DNA of 64,000 nucleotides from Rhodopseudomonas palustris (GCF_003031265.1 NZ_CP019966.1:3038001-3102000), one strand, 5' to 3'. Numbered from the stretch's first letter, positions 53,888 to 63,517 are shown. Notes: generated by a model from the sequence alone, not told the origin. Numbers and translations: made by a program.

Positions 53888-54523
53888 ATGGCCGACCATG
53901 AGCATCATCATCACCACGATCACGACCATTCCGAATTGTCGGAGACCGAGCTGCGGGTGCGCGCGCTCGAAACCATCCTCACCGAAAAGGGCTATGTCGA
54001 TCCCGCGGCACTCGATGAGTTGATCGAAACCTACGAGACCAAGGTCGGCCCGCGCAACGGCGCCCGCGTGGTCGCCAAGGCCTGGAGCGACCCGGCGTAT
54101 CGCGAGCGGCTGCTGCACGACGCCACCGCAGCGATTGCCGAGCTCGGCTACACCGGCCGCCAGGGCGAACACATCGTCGCGGTCGAGAACACGCCGGCCA
54201 CCCACAACATGGTCGTGTGCACGCTGTGCTCCTGCTACCCGTGGCCGGTGCTCGGCCTGCCGCCGGTCTGGTACAAATCGGCGCCGTATCGTTCGCGTGT
54301 GGTCAAAGAACCCCGCGCGGTACTGGCCGAATTCGGTGTGACGCTGCCGCAAGACACGGCGATCCGGGTGTGGGATTCCACTGCGGAAATACGTTACCTG
54401 GTCATTCCCATGCGTCCGGTCGGCAGCGACGATCTCGAAGAAGATCAGCTCGCCGACCTCGTCACCCGCGACAGCATGATCGGCACCGGCCTTGCTTGCC
54501 CACCCGCGGAGATCACGGAATGA
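53888..54523 (+). CDS. nthA: Nitrile hydratase alpha subunit, cobalt type
   Basis: The 211-residue alpha subunit has the metal-binding [17 protein letters not shown] at residues 110-126. Thr in CTLCSC marks the Co(III) class (Fe enzymes have Ser). C114 and C116 are expected to be oxidised to sulfinate/sulfenate in the active enzyme. The N-terminus has eight His among residues 4-14 ([11 protein letters not shown]), a natural metal-binding stretch. It converts nitriles to amides with NthB. Overlap ATGA with nthB. Confidence 0.95.
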   Translation: MADHEHHHHHDHDHSELSETELRVRALETILTEKGYVDPAALDELIETYETKVGPRNGARVVAKAWSDPAYRERLLHDATAAIAELGYTGRQGEHIVAVENTPATHNMVVCTLCSCYPWPVLGLPPVWYKSAPYRSRVVKEPRAVLAEFGVTLPQDTAIRVWDSTAEIRYLVIPMRPVGSDDLEEDQLADLVTRDSMIGTGLACPPAEITE

Positions 54524-55176
54524 ACGGCGCACACGACATGGGCGGCATGGACGGCTTCGGGCCAGTGATGCCCGAGAGCGATGAGCCGCTGTTTCATGCC
54601 GCGTGGGAGCGCCGTGCCTTCGCGCTGACGCTGGCGATGGGACGTCCCGGCGGCTGGAACATCGACATGTCGCGGTTCGCCCGCGAGAACCGTGCACCGA
54701 TCGATTATCTGTCGAAGAGCTACTATCAGCTCTGGCTCGCAGGCCTCGAAACGCTGATGGCCGAGCGCGGCCTTGTCACCGCGGATGAAATCGATGCGGG
54801 CCGCCCGCTGCATCCGGCAAAGCATGTATCGGTGCTCTCGGCCGCGGACGTGGCACCAATGCTGACGCGCGGTGCACCGACCGAACGTGAAGCCGCGGTC
54901 CCTGCCCGGTTCGGCGTCGGCGATCGGGTCCGCGCCAAGGAGCTGCATCCACGAACCCATATTCGGCTGCCGCGCTACGTCCGCGGCCGGGTCGGCACGA
55001 TCGAATTGGTACACGGCGCGCATGTGTTTCCCGACAGCCACGCGCATGGCGGCGGCGAGCAGCCGCAATGGTTGTACACGGTGGCATTCGAAGCACGCGA
55101 ACTGTGGGGCGACGATGCCGACCCGACCTCACGGGTCTCGGTCGATGCCTGGGATTCTTATCTGGAGCCGGCGTGA
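54520..55176 (+). CDS. nthB: Nitrile hydratase beta subunit
   Basis: The 218-residue subunit starts [16 protein letters not shown], the typical beta N-terminus. The C-terminal SH3-like barrel has [47 protein letters not shown] and [16 protein letters not shown]. It contributes arginines to the alpha-subunit metal site. It overlaps nthA by ATGA and the accessory gene by 1 bp (TGATG). Confidence 0.95.
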   Translation: MNGAHDMGGMDGFGPVMPESDEPLFHAAWERRAFALTLAMGRPGGWNIDMSRFARENRAPIDYLSKSYYQLWLAGLETLMAERGLVTADEIDAGRPLHPAKHVSVLSAADVAPMLTRGAPTEREAAVPARFGVGDRVRAKELHPRTHIRLPRYVRGRVGTIELVHGAHVFPDSHAHGGGEQPQWLYTVAFEARELWGDDADPTSRVSVDAWDSYLEPA

Positions 55177-55598
55177 TGAGCGGCCATTCCGAGGCTGCGG
55201 CGATCGCGGCGCGCAGCGTGCCGGGCCTGCCTCAGGACGATGACGGCCCAGTGTTCCGGGAGCCCTGGGAAGCCCACGCCTTTGCGATGGCGGTGACGCT
55301 GCACAGCCGCGGCCTCTTCACCTGGCCTGAATGGGCGGCGGCGTTGTCGGCCGAGATCCGGCGAGCCCAAGCTGAAGGCGATCCCGACTGCGGCGACACC
55401 TACTACCGCCATTGGCTCGCGACGCTGGAACAGATGGTCGCAGCCAAGGGCGTCGCCAGCCTCGCGACCCAGCATCAATACCGCAACGCCTGGGACCGCG
55501 CCGCCGATCGCACCCCGCACGGCCATCCGATCGAGTTGCAACCCGGCGATTTTCCACAGTCAGAAGCGTTTTCGGCGGCTGAGTCACCGCCGCGTTAA
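55176..55598 (+). CDS. Nitrile hydratase accessory/activator protein
   Basis: The 140-residue protein resembles the N-terminal half of the beta subunit (FREPWEAHAFAMAVTLHSRGLFTWPEWAAALSAEI ... YYRHWLATLEQMVAAKG). This is the P14K/NhlE-type accessory family that delivers cobalt by alpha-subunit exchange. Third gene of the operon. No cobalt transporter or amidase follows. Confidence 0.88.
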   Translation: MSGHSEAAAIAARSVPGLPQDDDGPVFREPWEAHAFAMAVTLHSRGLFTWPEWAAALSAEIRRAQAEGDPDCGDTYYRHWLATLEQMVAAKGVASLATQHQYRNAWDRAADRTPHGHPIELQPGDFPQSEAFSAAESPPR

Positions 55599-55721
55599 CG
55601 CTGATGCGACAAGTTTGGGCTGTGCGTCACTGACGTCAACGAGAACCGAACCGATCGGCGCTAATCTGCAGCCTGCCGACAGATCGCGTATGGCGAGGCT
55701 GCGGCGGCAGCGAGTTGGGTG

Positions 55722-56855
55722 ATGGCGCAGATCGATTTTGATCGACCGATGCGGTGGGCGGCAAATGCCGCCGGCCGCTATCTCGCCGAAGCGACGTGCG
55801 ACTCCGAACTGTTTCTGCAACGTGCCGCGGCGCTCGGCCCTTCCGCGGCGATCACCCCGTTTCAATCTCCCGACTGGTTGAACGCCTGGTTGAGACTGCT
55901 CGGGCCTTCCGCGTCCACCGAGCCCCTGCTGATCACCGTCCGCGACAGCTTCCGCGACGAGATCGCGATGCTGCTGCCGCTGGTGATCCGCCGGGTGTGC
56001 GGCGTAGCGCTGGTCGAATTCGCCGACCTCTCGGTGTCGGACTACAACGTGCCGCTGCTCGGCCCCGCCGCCCCCTCGACGCCGGAAGCGGCTGCCGCGG
56101 CTTTCGCAGCCGCGTTGGCGGCGATGCCCGACGTCGACGTGGTGCGGCTGTGCAACCTGCCGCTGACCGCGGGCGGCAAGGTCAATCCTCTGGCGCTGCT
56201 CGCATCCACGCCCTCTTCGACAGTGCGCAACGTCACCACGCTGCCGCGCTCATGGGACGACTATCTCGAGTCGCGTCCGCGCAAATTCCGCAAGGCGCTG
56301 CGCCAGCACCATCGCACTCTCGACGCGCTCGGCGGCGTGCGGGTTCGGATGATCACCTCGCCCGGCGACGACACCGCAAAGCTGTTCGGTAAGCTCGATC
56401 AGTTTCAACGCGCGCGCATCGCCGCGCTCGGCAAGCGCTACGTACTCGACCGGCCGGCTTATGCACGGTTCTATCGCGAGGTGTTTTCGCGCGGCCAGGC
56501 GATGCTGTCGGTGATGGAGTCCGGCGACTCCGTCGTCGCGGTCGCCTACAGCCTGCTGCATCGGCAGAGCTGCACGACGGTGCGGCTCGGGAACGCCGGC
56601 GCAGAATGGAGCCGCGGATCGCCCGGCATTGTGCTCGCGAGCGAGATCATCCGTTGGCTGATCGACAACGGCATCGAGCAGTTCGATCTCGGCGCCGGAG
56701 GCTACGACTACAAGAAGCAGCTCGGCTGCGAGCCGCAGCCGCTGCTGGTGCTGGAGAAGGCGCTAACGCTGAAAGGCCGAATGGCGCTGTCGGCTTGGTC
56801 GACCTATACGGGCGGCCGCTCGCTGGTTCAGTCGCTGACGGCGAAGGCGTCGTAA
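55722..56855 (+). CDS. GNAT/FemAB-like acetyltransferase (BioF2-like, CelD family), second copy
   Basis: The ~377-residue protein has the same architecture as the gene at 1573-2766: ITPFQSPDWLNAWLRLLG early, RPRKFRKALRQHHRTLDALGGVRVR in the middle, and IEQFDLGAGGYDYKKQLG near the end. It probably acylates an envelope polysaccharide or lipid; the substrate is unknown. ATG at 55722 is chosen over GTG at 55719. Its 3' end overlaps that of the convergent serine hydrolase by 28 bp. Confidence 0.75.
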   Translation: MAQIDFDRPMRWAANAAGRYLAEATCDSELFLQRAAALGPSAAITPFQSPDWLNAWLRLLGPSASTEPLLITVRDSFRDEIAMLLPLVIRRVCGVALVEFADLSVSDYNVPLLGPAAPSTPEAAAAAFAAALAAMPDVDVVRLCNLPLTAGGKVNPLALLASTPSSTVRNVTTLPRSWDDYLESRPRKFRKALRQHHRTLDALGGVRVRMITSPGDDTAKLFGKLDQFQRARIAALGKRYVLDRPAYARFYREVFSRGQAMLSVMESGDSVVAVAYSLLHRQSCTTVRLGNAGAEWSRGSPGIVLASEIIRWLIDNGIEQFDLGAGGYDYKKQLGCEPQPLLVLEKALTLKGRMALSAWSTYTGGRSLVQSLTAKAS

Positions 56856-58132
56856 ACCAGCTTCTTGAACATCGGCACCACCCGGCCGCGTTCAGTCTCG
56901 GTCTGCTGCATCAGGATGTAGATCATGTCGAGCGACGGATCGACGCCGAAATAGGTGCCGCTGCCGCTGTCCCATTTCAGCTCGCCGATCGAGCCCGGCG
57001 CCGGCGGATTGGCCTCACCCGGCTCGACCCGCACGGCGAGACCGTAGCCGTAGCCAAAGCCGTCACCGGGAAAATAGAAGTAGTCGCGTTCGACGCCGGA
57101 GCCGGGACCGATCTGATCGGTGGACATCATCTTGAACGCCGCAGGGCTCAGATAGCGGCGGCCGTCAAGCTCGCCGCCTTCCAGCAGCATCTGGGCGAAC
57201 CGCGCGTAGTCCATGACGGTCGACAACAGTCCGCCGCCGCCCGACTGCCATTCCGGATGCGCACGGCGCTGCCGCTCGGCATCGGCCAGCACGGTATCGG
57301 TGGGAAATACCGCGGCCATCCGCTCCTGCTCCGCCTCGGTTCGCAGCACAAAACTGGTGCTGGTCATGCCGAGCGGATCGAACAGCCGGTGCTTAAGGAA
57401 ATCGGACAGCGGCTCGCCTGACACGATCTCGATGACGCGGCCGAGCACGTCGGTCGAATGGCCGTAGCGCCACAGAGTGCCGGGCTGGCGCGCCAGCGGC
57501 AATCGGGCCATCCGCTCCGCGAACTGGGCGTTGTCGAACCGGCCGGCGAACAGGTTCGCCTGCTGATACGCCGCCATAATCAGTTCGCCGCCGATATACT
57601 CGTAAGTCATTCCCGAGGTGTGGCGCAGCAGATCTTCGATCGTCACCGGCCGATCCGGATCGACCAGCTTCAGCGCCGGCTTGCCGTCTTCGACGGTCTC
57701 GATCCCGACCTTCACGTGCGCGAACGAGGGAACGTACTTCGAAAGCGGATCCGGCAGTCCGAGGCGCCCTTCATCGATCAGCATCATCGCCGCGACACTG
57801 GTGATCGGCTTGGTCATCGAATGCAGCGCAAAGATCGTATCCGGCGTCATCCGGTGACGCCGCGCGGCGGTACGCCAGCCGAAGCACTGCAGATACACTG
57901 GTTTGCCGTGCTGCTGGATCAGCACCACGGCACCCGGCAGCTTTCCGGACGAAACTTCATGATCGAAGAAGGCGCTGAGCCGCGCCAGCTTCTCAGGCTT
58001 GGGAGCCGCCGCGGCGCTACCGGGCGCGGCTGCGAGCCGCACCGTCCCAGCAGGCATGGTCAGCGCCGCGCCGATCGCTTGGAGAATCTGGCGGCGGCGG
58101 ATCGAAACGAAGGAGCGCGGCATGGCGAGCAT
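56828..58132 (-). CDS. Serine hydrolase, beta-lactamase/EstB family
   Basis: The 434-residue protein has a Tat-like leader (SIRRRQILQAIGAAL) and the class C-like catalytic motif SxxK as HSMTKP (about 115). The YxN/YxS position is YGHS (about 225), and the C-terminal box reads WDSGSGTYFGVDP. Family members are esterases, D-aminopeptidases or transpeptidase-like enzymes; beta-lactamase activity is not implied. It is probably periplasmic. An alternative ATG is at 58123. Confidence 0.85.
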   Translation of the reverse strand: MLAMPRSFVSIRRRQILQAIGAALTMPAGTVRLAAAPGSAAAAPKPEKLARLSAFFDHEVSSGKLPGAVVLIQQHGKPVYLQCFGWRTAARRHRMTPDTIFALHSMTKPITSVAAMMLIDEGRLGLPDPLSKYVPSFAHVKVGIETVEDGKPALKLVDPDRPVTIEDLLRHTSGMTYEYIGGELIMAAYQQANLFAGRFDNAQFAERMARLPLARQPGTLWRYGHSTDVLGRVIEIVSGEPLSDFLKHRLFDPLGMTSTSFVLRTEAEQERMAAVFPTDTVLADAERQRRAHPEWQSGGGGLLSTVMDYARFAQMLLEGGELDGRRYLSPAAFKMMSTDQIGPGSGVERDYFYFPGDGFGYGYGLAVRVEPGEANPPAPGSIGELKWDSGSGTYFGVDPSLDMIYILMQQTETERGRVVPMFKKLVYDAFAVSD

Positions 58133-58201
58133 GTCCGTAGCGTCGAGACGCCAGCTTTAGCACGCGCACCGTTGCGGCTCGATGATACGAAAGAGTACGG
58201 A

Positions 58202-58915
58202 TCAGATGCCGGAGGCGTACTCGATCCAGCCCTTGGCGCGCAGCCGGCATGCCGGACATTCGCCGCAGCCATAGCCCCAATCGTGACGTGCCCCACGCTC
58301 GCCGAGATAGCAGGTGTGCGAGTCTTCGCGGATCAGATCGACCAACGCATCGCCGCCGAGCTCTTGCGCGAGCTGCCAGGTGGCGGCCTTGTCGCGCCAC
58401 ATCAGCGGTGTGTGTAGCGTGATATCGCGCGCCATACCGAGCGACAGCGCCGTCTGCAACGCCTGGATGGTATCGTTGCGGCAGTCCGGATAGCCGGAGT
58501 AATCAGTCTCGCACATCCCGCCGACGATGTCGGTGATGCCGCGCCGATACGCCAGCGCTGCCGCGAAATTCAGGAAGATCAGATTGCGGCCGGGCACGAA
58601 CGTGTTCGGCAGGCCATCGGCGCCCATCGCGATCGCGACGTCGCGGGTCAGCGCGGTGTCGGAGATTTGTGCGAGCGTCGGGATCGTCAGGGTGTGATTG
58701 TCGCCGAGCTTGGCGGCCCAATCATCGCTGATGGCGCGGAAGCCGTCGAGCAGCCGCGCGCGGCACTCCAATTCGATCAGATGCCGCTGGCCGTAATCGA
58801 AGCCGATGGTCTCGACGCGGGCGAAGCGCGCCAGCGCCCAGGCCAGACAGGTCGCGGAGTCCTGCCCGCCGGAGAACAGCACCAGCGCGGTCTTGTCGGA
58901 TGAATGGTCGGTCAT
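58202..58915 (-). CDS. queC: 7-cyano-7-deazaguanine synthase
   Basis: The 237-residue ATP-pyrophosphatase has the P-loop [16 protein letters not shown] (about 14), FDYGQRH, and the zinc site formed by HTCYLG plus [13 protein letters not shown] near the end. It makes preQ0 from carboxy-deazaguanine for queuosine. queD, queE and queF are not nearby. The frame continues upstream to 59683 but that part is antisense to mazG. An ATG at 58921 is also possible. Confidence 0.95.
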   Translation of the reverse strand: MTDHSSDKTALVLFSGGQDSATCLAWALARFARVETIGFDYGQRHLIELECRARLLDGFRAISDDWAAKLGDNHTLTIPTLAQISDTALTRDVAIAMGADGLPNTFVPGRNLIFLNFAAALAYRRGITDIVGGMCETDYSGYPDCRNDTIQALQTALSLGMARDITLHTPLMWRDKAATWQLAQELGGDALVDLIREDSHTCYLGERGARHDWGYGCGECPACRLRAKGWIEYASGI

Positions 58916-59029
58916 GCGCATGGCTGTAGCACCGTGCGGCGGGCGCGCCAAATGCCGCGATTTTCGCTGGGATGGCGGCGCCGGTTGCGGCATAGGAGAC
59001 AAAGCCTCCTCCTGCCCCGGACCAACGCC

Positions 59030-59854
59030 ATGACCCCTTCCCGCGATATCGCCCGCCTGATCGAGATCATGGCTGCGCTCCGGACCCCGGTGACCGGCTG
59101 TCCGTGGGACCTCGAGCAGGATTTCGCGACGATCGCGCCCTACACCATCGAGGAAGCGTTCGAGGTCGCCGAAGCGATCGCCCGCCACGATCTCGACGAT
59201 CTCCGCGAAGAACTCGGTGACCTGCTGTTGCAGGTGGTGTTCCACGCGCGGATCGCCGAAGAGCGCGGCGCCTTTGCGTTTGGCGACGTGGTCGAGGCTA
59301 TCACCCGCAAGATGATCCGCCGCCATCCGCATGTGTTTGCCGATGCCGAGGGCAATTTGACGCCGTCGCATGTCGAGGGTGTCTGGGACCGGATCAAGGC
59401 GGAGGAAAAGGCCGAGCGCGCCGCCCGCCGTGGCCTCACCGAGCAGCCATCCAGCTCGGTGCTGGCCGGCGTCAAATCCGGCCAGCCGGCGTTGTCGCGG
59501 GCGATGGATCTGCAGCGCAAGGCCGCCAAGGTCGGCTTCGACTGGAACGATCCGCGCGCGGTGCTGGCGAAGATCCGCGAGGAGACCGACGAGATCGAGG
59601 CCGCGCTGGACCGCGGCGATCAGGCGCACATTACCGAAGAGACCGGCGATCTGTTGTTCGCGCTGGTCAACCTTGCCCGCCACGCCAATGCCGACCCGGA
59701 AATCGCGCTGCGCGGCGCCAACGCCAAATTCGAGCGCCGCTTCGCCTATATCGAGCAGGCGCTGGCGGCCCAGGGCCGCTCGCCCGACGACGCCACGCTC
59801 GCCGAGATGGACGCGCTGTGGAACGAGGCCAAGGCGACCGAAGCGACGAAATAA
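59030..59854 (+). CDS. mazG: Nucleoside triphosphate pyrophosphohydrolase MazG
   Basis: The 274-residue protein has two MazG domains. The first (about 8-115) has [27 protein letters not shown] and [22 protein letters not shown]. The second (about 150-240) has [27 protein letters not shown] and [18 protein letters not shown], both with the EExxE/ExxD metal pattern. It hydrolyses NTPs/dNTPs to monophosphates. It is divergent from queC. Confidence 0.95.
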   Translation: MTPSRDIARLIEIMAALRTPVTGCPWDLEQDFATIAPYTIEEAFEVAEAIARHDLDDLREELGDLLLQVVFHARIAEERGAFAFGDVVEAITRKMIRRHPHVFADAEGNLTPSHVEGVWDRIKAEEKAERAARRGLTEQPSSSVLAGVKSGQPALSRAMDLQRKAAKVGFDWNDPRAVLAKIREETDEIEAALDRGDQAHITEETGDLLFALVNLARHANADPEIALRGANAKFERRFAYIEQALAAQGRSPDDATLAEMDALWNEAKATEATK

Positions 59855-59932
59855 CGCCTCCCGGTTCCGATTCCGGCCGCGACTTCCTATCTATGCTTGC
59901 ACGAAAACAATGCAGGGGGTCGCGCGAGCATC

Positions 59933-61228
59933 ATGCTCTCGGTGGAATTGGCAATCGTTGTCGTCCTGATCGTCGTCAACGGTCTGCTGTCGATGTCCGA
60001 ACTGGCGATCGTTTCCTCTCGCCCGGCGCGGCTCTCAATCCTGGCGCAGCGCGGCGTTCGCGGAGCCCGGCAGGCGCTCAAGCTGAGCGAAGATCCGGGC
60101 CGTTTTCTCTCGACCGTCCAGATCGGCATCACCTTGGTCGGCGTGGCGTCCGGCGCGTTCTCCGGCGCGACGCTGGGCCAGCGCCTGAGCGACTGGCTGG
60201 CAGCGACCGGCGTGCCGTTCGCCGATATCATCGGCGTCGGCCTGGTGGTGACGCTGATCACCTACGCGACGCTGATCGTCGGCGAGCTGGTGCCGAAGCA
60301 ACTCGCGCTCCGCGACCCCGAAGCCGTCGCGGTGAAGGTCGCGCCGGCCATGGCGCTGCTCGCCAAGATTTCGCTGCCGGTGGTGGTGGTGCTCGACGTC
60401 TCCGGCAAGGCAATGTTGGCGCTGCTCGGCCAGAGCGGTGAGCCCGAGGACAAGATCTCCGAAGAGGAGATCCATAGCCTGGTGCTGGAGGCTGAGACCG
60501 CCGGCGTGCTCGAGCCAGGCGAACGGCAGATGATCGCCGGCGTGATGCGGCTCGGCGACCGCCCGGTCGGCGCGGTGATGACGCCACGGCCGGAGGTCGA
60601 CATGATCGACGTGTCCGATCCACCGGAGGTCATCCGGGCTGCCTTCGTCGAGAGCCCGCATTCGCGGCTGCCTGCGACCGACGGCGATCGCGACGACCCG
60701 ATCGGCATCATCCAGGCCAAGGACGTGCTGGAGATCTATCTGCGCGGCGACACGCCGGACTTCCGCGCGCTGGTCCGCGACGCACCGGTAATCCCGGCCT
60801 CGGCCGACGCCCGCGACGCCCTGCTAATGCTGCGCAACGCCTCGGTGCATATGGGGCTGGTGTACGACGAATTCGGCGGCTTCGAGGGCGTGGTGAGCAC
60901 AGCCGATATTCTGGAATCGATCGTCGGCGCGTTCAGCTCCGAAGATGGTCCGCCGGAGCCGGCGGCAGTGCGCCGCGACGACGGTTCGTATCTGATCGCC
61001 GGTTGGATGCCGGTCGACGAATTCGGCGATCTGCTCGGCATTCTGGTGCCGACGCCGCGCGATTATCACACCGTCGCCGGCCTGGTGCTGGCCCATCTCG
61101 GCGCGCTGCCTGCCGTCGGCGACAAGTTCGACTTCCAAGGGTGGCGGTTCGAAATCCTCGACCTCGATCACCGCCGGATCGACAAGATCCTGGCGAGCCG
61201 CCTGCCCGACGACGAAGCCTCGCCATGA
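59933..61228 (+). CDS. CNNM/CorC-type membrane protein (DUF21-CBS-CorC_HlyC)
   Basis: The 431-residue protein has a DUF21 membrane domain (about 1-175, with TVQIGITLVGVASGAFSGATL), a CBS pair (about 205-335, VMTPRPEVDMIDV ... VVSTADILESIVG), and a CorC_HlyC transporter-associated domain (about 350-425, YLIAGWMPVDEFGDLLG ... YHTVAGLVLAHLG). It is often called hemolysin-like, but homologues function in Mg2+/Na+ efflux. It overlaps the next gene by ATGA. Confidence 0.9.
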   Translation: MLSVELAIVVVLIVVNGLLSMSELAIVSSRPARLSILAQRGVRGARQALKLSEDPGRFLSTVQIGITLVGVASGAFSGATLGQRLSDWLAATGVPFADIIGVGLVVTLITYATLIVGELVPKQLALRDPEAVAVKVAPAMALLAKISLPVVVVLDVSGKAMLALLGQSGEPEDKISEEEIHSLVLEAETAGVLEPGERQMIAGVMRLGDRPVGAVMTPRPEVDMIDVSDPPEVIRAAFVESPHSRLPATDGDRDDPIGIIQAKDVLEIYLRGDTPDFRALVRDAPVIPASADARDALLMLRNASVHMGLVYDEFGGFEGVVSTADILESIVGAFSSEDGPPEPAAVRRDDGSYLIAGWMPVDEFGDLLGILVPTPRDYHTVAGLVLAHLGALPAVGDKFDFQGWRFEILDLDHRRIDKILASRLPDDEASP

Positions 61229-61587
61229 CGCCACCAGCCACCCGCGGGCGAGGCGACGCGCGCGCCCTCGCCGCCGTGCGGCTGCTGCACACCGCGATCT
61301 GGGCGTTCTTTGCGTCCTCGATCCTGGCGATCCCTGTGACGGTCTGGCTCGGGCAGCTGGTGGCCGCGCTGTGGTTCAGCGTCTTCGTGTGGGGCGAAGT
61401 TTTGGTGCTGGTGCTGAACCGGATGCGCTGTCCGCTGACGACGCTGGCGGCGCGCTACACCGACGACCGCGCCGACAATTTCGATATCTGCCTGCCGCGC
61501 TGGCTCGCCCGCTATAACCAGCGGTTGTTCGGTACGCTATTCGCCCTCAGCCAATTCCAGCTCGGCTGGGCGTTGCTGACAGGCTGA
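61225..61587 (+). CDS. Small hypothetical membrane protein
   Basis: The 120-residue protein has two or three helices (about 22-42, 45-65, 100-118) and a conserved-looking loop NRMRCPLTTLAARYTDDRADNFDICLPRWLARYNQRLFG. It starts at an ATGA overlap with the CorC-like gene, so it probably belongs to the same transcript and membrane function. I do not recognise a named family. Confidence 0.65.
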   Translation: MTPPATRGRGDARALAAVRLLHTAIWAFFASSILAIPVTVWLGQLVAALWFSVFVWGEVLVLVLNRMRCPLTTLAARYTDDRADNFDICLPRWLARYNQRLFGTLFALSQFQLGWALLTG

Positions 61588-61613
61588 GCGGGTCTCTCTC
61601 GGTCCACAAACGA

Positions 61614-61648
61614 CGACGGCCGCCGCGATCGGGGCGCGGCGGCCGTCG
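61614..61648. terminator. Strong hairpin between convergent genes
   Basis: CGACGGCCGCCGCG - 7 nt - CGCGGCGGCCGTCG has a 14-bp perfect GC-rich stem, located between the small membrane gene (ends 61587) and ssb (ends 61705 on the other strand). No T run. Confidence 0.6.
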
Positions 61649-61704
61649 GCTCGTATCCCATTCCCGCCGGCGCGGCCGGAACGGAATGGCTAAGAACGGT
61701 GGAC

Positions 61705-62211
61705 TTAGAACGGAATGTCGTCGTCCATGTCGCTGCGGCCGCCGCCGCTGCTGACCGGCATCGGCCGGCGTCCGCCGCCACCACCCGACGGGCCACTGGA
61801 GCCGAAATCACCGCCGGAATTGTCGTCGCCATAGCCGCCACCACCTCCACCGCCGCCGCTGCGGCCGTCGAGCATGGTCAGGTTCGAGTTGAAGTTCTGT
61901 AGCACAACCTCGGTACTGTAGCGCTCAGCGCCGCTCTGGTCGGTCCATTTGCGTGTCTGCAGCTGGCCTTCGATGTAAACCTTCGCGCCTTTTCTCAGGT
62001 ACTGCTCGGCGACCTTGCACAACCCTTCGTTGAAAATCACGACACGGTGCCACTCGGTCTTTTCCTTACGCTCGCCGGTGGCGCGATCACGCCAGGACTC
62101 CGAGGTGGCAATCCGCAGGTTGGCAATCGGACGCCCATCCTGGGTCCGCTTGATCTCCGGATCGGCACCGAGATTCCCGACCAGGATCACCTTGTTCACG
62201 CTACCCGCCAT
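61705..62211 (-). CDS. ssb: Single-stranded DNA-binding protein
   Basis: The 168-residue SSB has an N-terminal OB fold, [62 protein letters not shown], a Gly-rich linker (about 118-150), and the acidic protein-interaction tip DMDDDIPF. It coats ssDNA and recruits repair and replication proteins. A LexA box lies 214 bp upstream. Confidence 0.97.
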   Translation of the reverse strand: MAGSVNKVILVGNLGADPEIKRTQDGRPIANLRIATSESWRDRATGERKEKTEWHRVVIFNEGLCKVAEQYLRKGAKVYIEGQLQTRKWTDQSGAERYSTEVVLQNFNSNLTMLDGRSGGGGGGGGYGDDNSGGDFGSSGPSGGGGGRRPMPVSSGGGRSDMDDDIPF

Positions 62212-62739
62212 CGACGTCTCCTCTCAAAACCATACTGACTGAGCGGCTCCGCAACCGGCCGGCGACCGCCCGCCGTCCTGCTCCGCCGCTGCGGTCGCGC
62301 CCAAGCTGGCGCGAGCCGTCCCAGCCTCAAGCGATTACGCTGTCGCCGCCGCTACGCCCATACGTCCACCAACGAAAACGCCCGTCGGACGGGATTTATC
62401 CACCGGGACGATCTCGGTCAGTTTGTTCTATTTTTGTTCCAAAGTGAAGTGCAAATTTCAATCGCGCTAGAGCGTCCGCATGTCACCCGGCCTGCCGTGC
62501 TGCGGCGACCGTGTCTCAGCGGTGACCCGCAATTACGCGCAACCTCTCTTAGGCGATCTATCCATGGTTTTAGGAATCACATTTCACTCGCGACTGTTGC
62601 ATTTCCGCGACGGCGCGTTGCTCGCATTGCGTGTATGGTCGTCACGTGGAATTTCGAGGGGCGCTCGCGCTTCTCGCTCTGCGGCGGGGACACCGCGGAC
62701 CGAGAGCCGGTGAAGCACAGACGAACCGGGGGGATTGCG
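62212..62739. other. 528-bp divergent intergenic region between ssb and the outer-membrane gene
   Basis: No gene is supported. It contains an exact SOS box (62425-62439) in an AT-rich island (62423-62450), and the ribosome-binding site GGGGGGATT just before the barrel gene at 62740. The 62212-62400 part, next to ssb, is GC-rich with nothing recognised. Confidence 0.6.
62425..62439. promoter_or_regulatory. LexA (SOS) box upstream of ssb
   Basis: GTTC-TATTTTT-GTTC is an exact match to the alphaproteobacterial LexA consensus GTTC-N7-GTTC. It lies 214 bp upstream of the ssb start and 300 bp upstream of the outer-membrane gene. Confidence 0.75.
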
Positions 62740-63483
62740 ATGAAGAAATTTCTGTTGGGGACTATCGGTTTGATCGCGCTAGGCGCTGCGCCGGCGATGG
62801 CTGCCGATCTCGCGGCTCGTCCTTACACCAAGGCACCGCCGATCGTTGCCGCGGCTTACGACTGGTCCGGCTTCTACGTCGGCGCCAACGGCGGCTGGGG
62901 CACCAGCCGCAATTGCTGGGATTTCGCAGGCACCACTGCGCAGCCGCTCGTGTCGAACCTGGGAGAGGGGTGCCACGATGCCTCCGGCGGTACTGTCGGC
63001 GGACAGATCGGTTACAACTGGCAGGTGGGGACGTGGGTGTTCGGCGTCGAAGCGCAGGGCAACTGGGCCGATTTCAAGGGATCAAATGTTAGTCTGCTCG
63101 TCGTTCCAGGGACAACCAACGATACTAAGATCGACGCCTTTGGACTCTTTACGGCGCGTGTGGGCTACGCGTGGAACAATGCACTGCTCTATGTGAAGGG
63201 GGGGGCTGCGGTCACAAGCGACAAGTACACCGTTTATGGCAACAGAACGGGTGCGATTACAGACACCGCTAGTGAAACGCGTTGGGGAGGAGCGGTAGGG
63301 GGCGGTTTAGAATACGGCTTCTCACCAGCATGGACCTTTGGTGTCGAGTACGACCACCTATTCATGGGTAGCCGAGACATTACCTTTGCGACGACTTCGA
63401 TCGACCGTATCAAGCAGGACGTCGACGTCGTCACCGCCCGCATCAACTATCGCTGGGGCGGCCCGATCGTAGCGCGCTACTGA
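62740..63483 (+). CDS. Omp25/31-type outer-membrane beta-barrel protein
   Basis: The 247-residue protein has a signal peptide (MKKFLLGTIGLIALGAAPAMA, about 1-21). The N-terminal mature motif ADLAARPYTKAPPIVAAAYDWSGFYVGANGGWG is typical of rhizobial Omp25/31 proteins. Strands VGGQIGYNWQVGTWVFGVEAQGNW, ARVGYAW, GGGLEYGFSPAWTFGVEYDH and the last strand VTARINYRWGGP follow. GGGGGGATT precedes the ATG. Codon use in the second half (about 63080-63400) is visibly less GC-rich than the neighbours. It sits between ssb and uvrA. Confidence 0.88.
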   Translation: MKKFLLGTIGLIALGAAPAMAADLAARPYTKAPPIVAAAYDWSGFYVGANGGWGTSRNCWDFAGTTAQPLVSNLGEGCHDASGGTVGGQIGYNWQVGTWVFGVEAQGNWADFKGSNVSLLVVPGTTNDTKIDAFGLFTARVGYAWNNALLYVKGGAAVTSDKYTVYGNRTGAITDTASETRWGGAVGGGLEYGFSPAWTFGVEYDHLFMGSRDITFATTSIDRIKQDVDVVTARINYRWGGPIVARY

Positions 63484-63517
63484 GCTTCGCGTCGGCTGAT
63501 TTCAGTCGCGCTTGCGG

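Noticed and set aside
53888..53940. Histidine-rich start of nthA as an artificial tag or vector remnant
   Set aside because: The His residues are interrupted by Asp/Glu, codons are mixed CAT/CAC, and the stretch is embedded in normal genomic context with a native operon.
53825..54697. Upstream continuation of the divergent barrel gene's frame
   Set aside because: It runs antisense through nthA; the signal peptide starts at 53824.
58922..59683. Upstream continuation of the queC frame
   Set aside because: It is antisense to mazG, and QueC family length and start fit 58915.
62395..62403. DnaA-box-like TTATCCACC near ssb
   Set aside because: It is a single site with one mismatch and no cluster or AT-rich unwinding region; this is not an origin.
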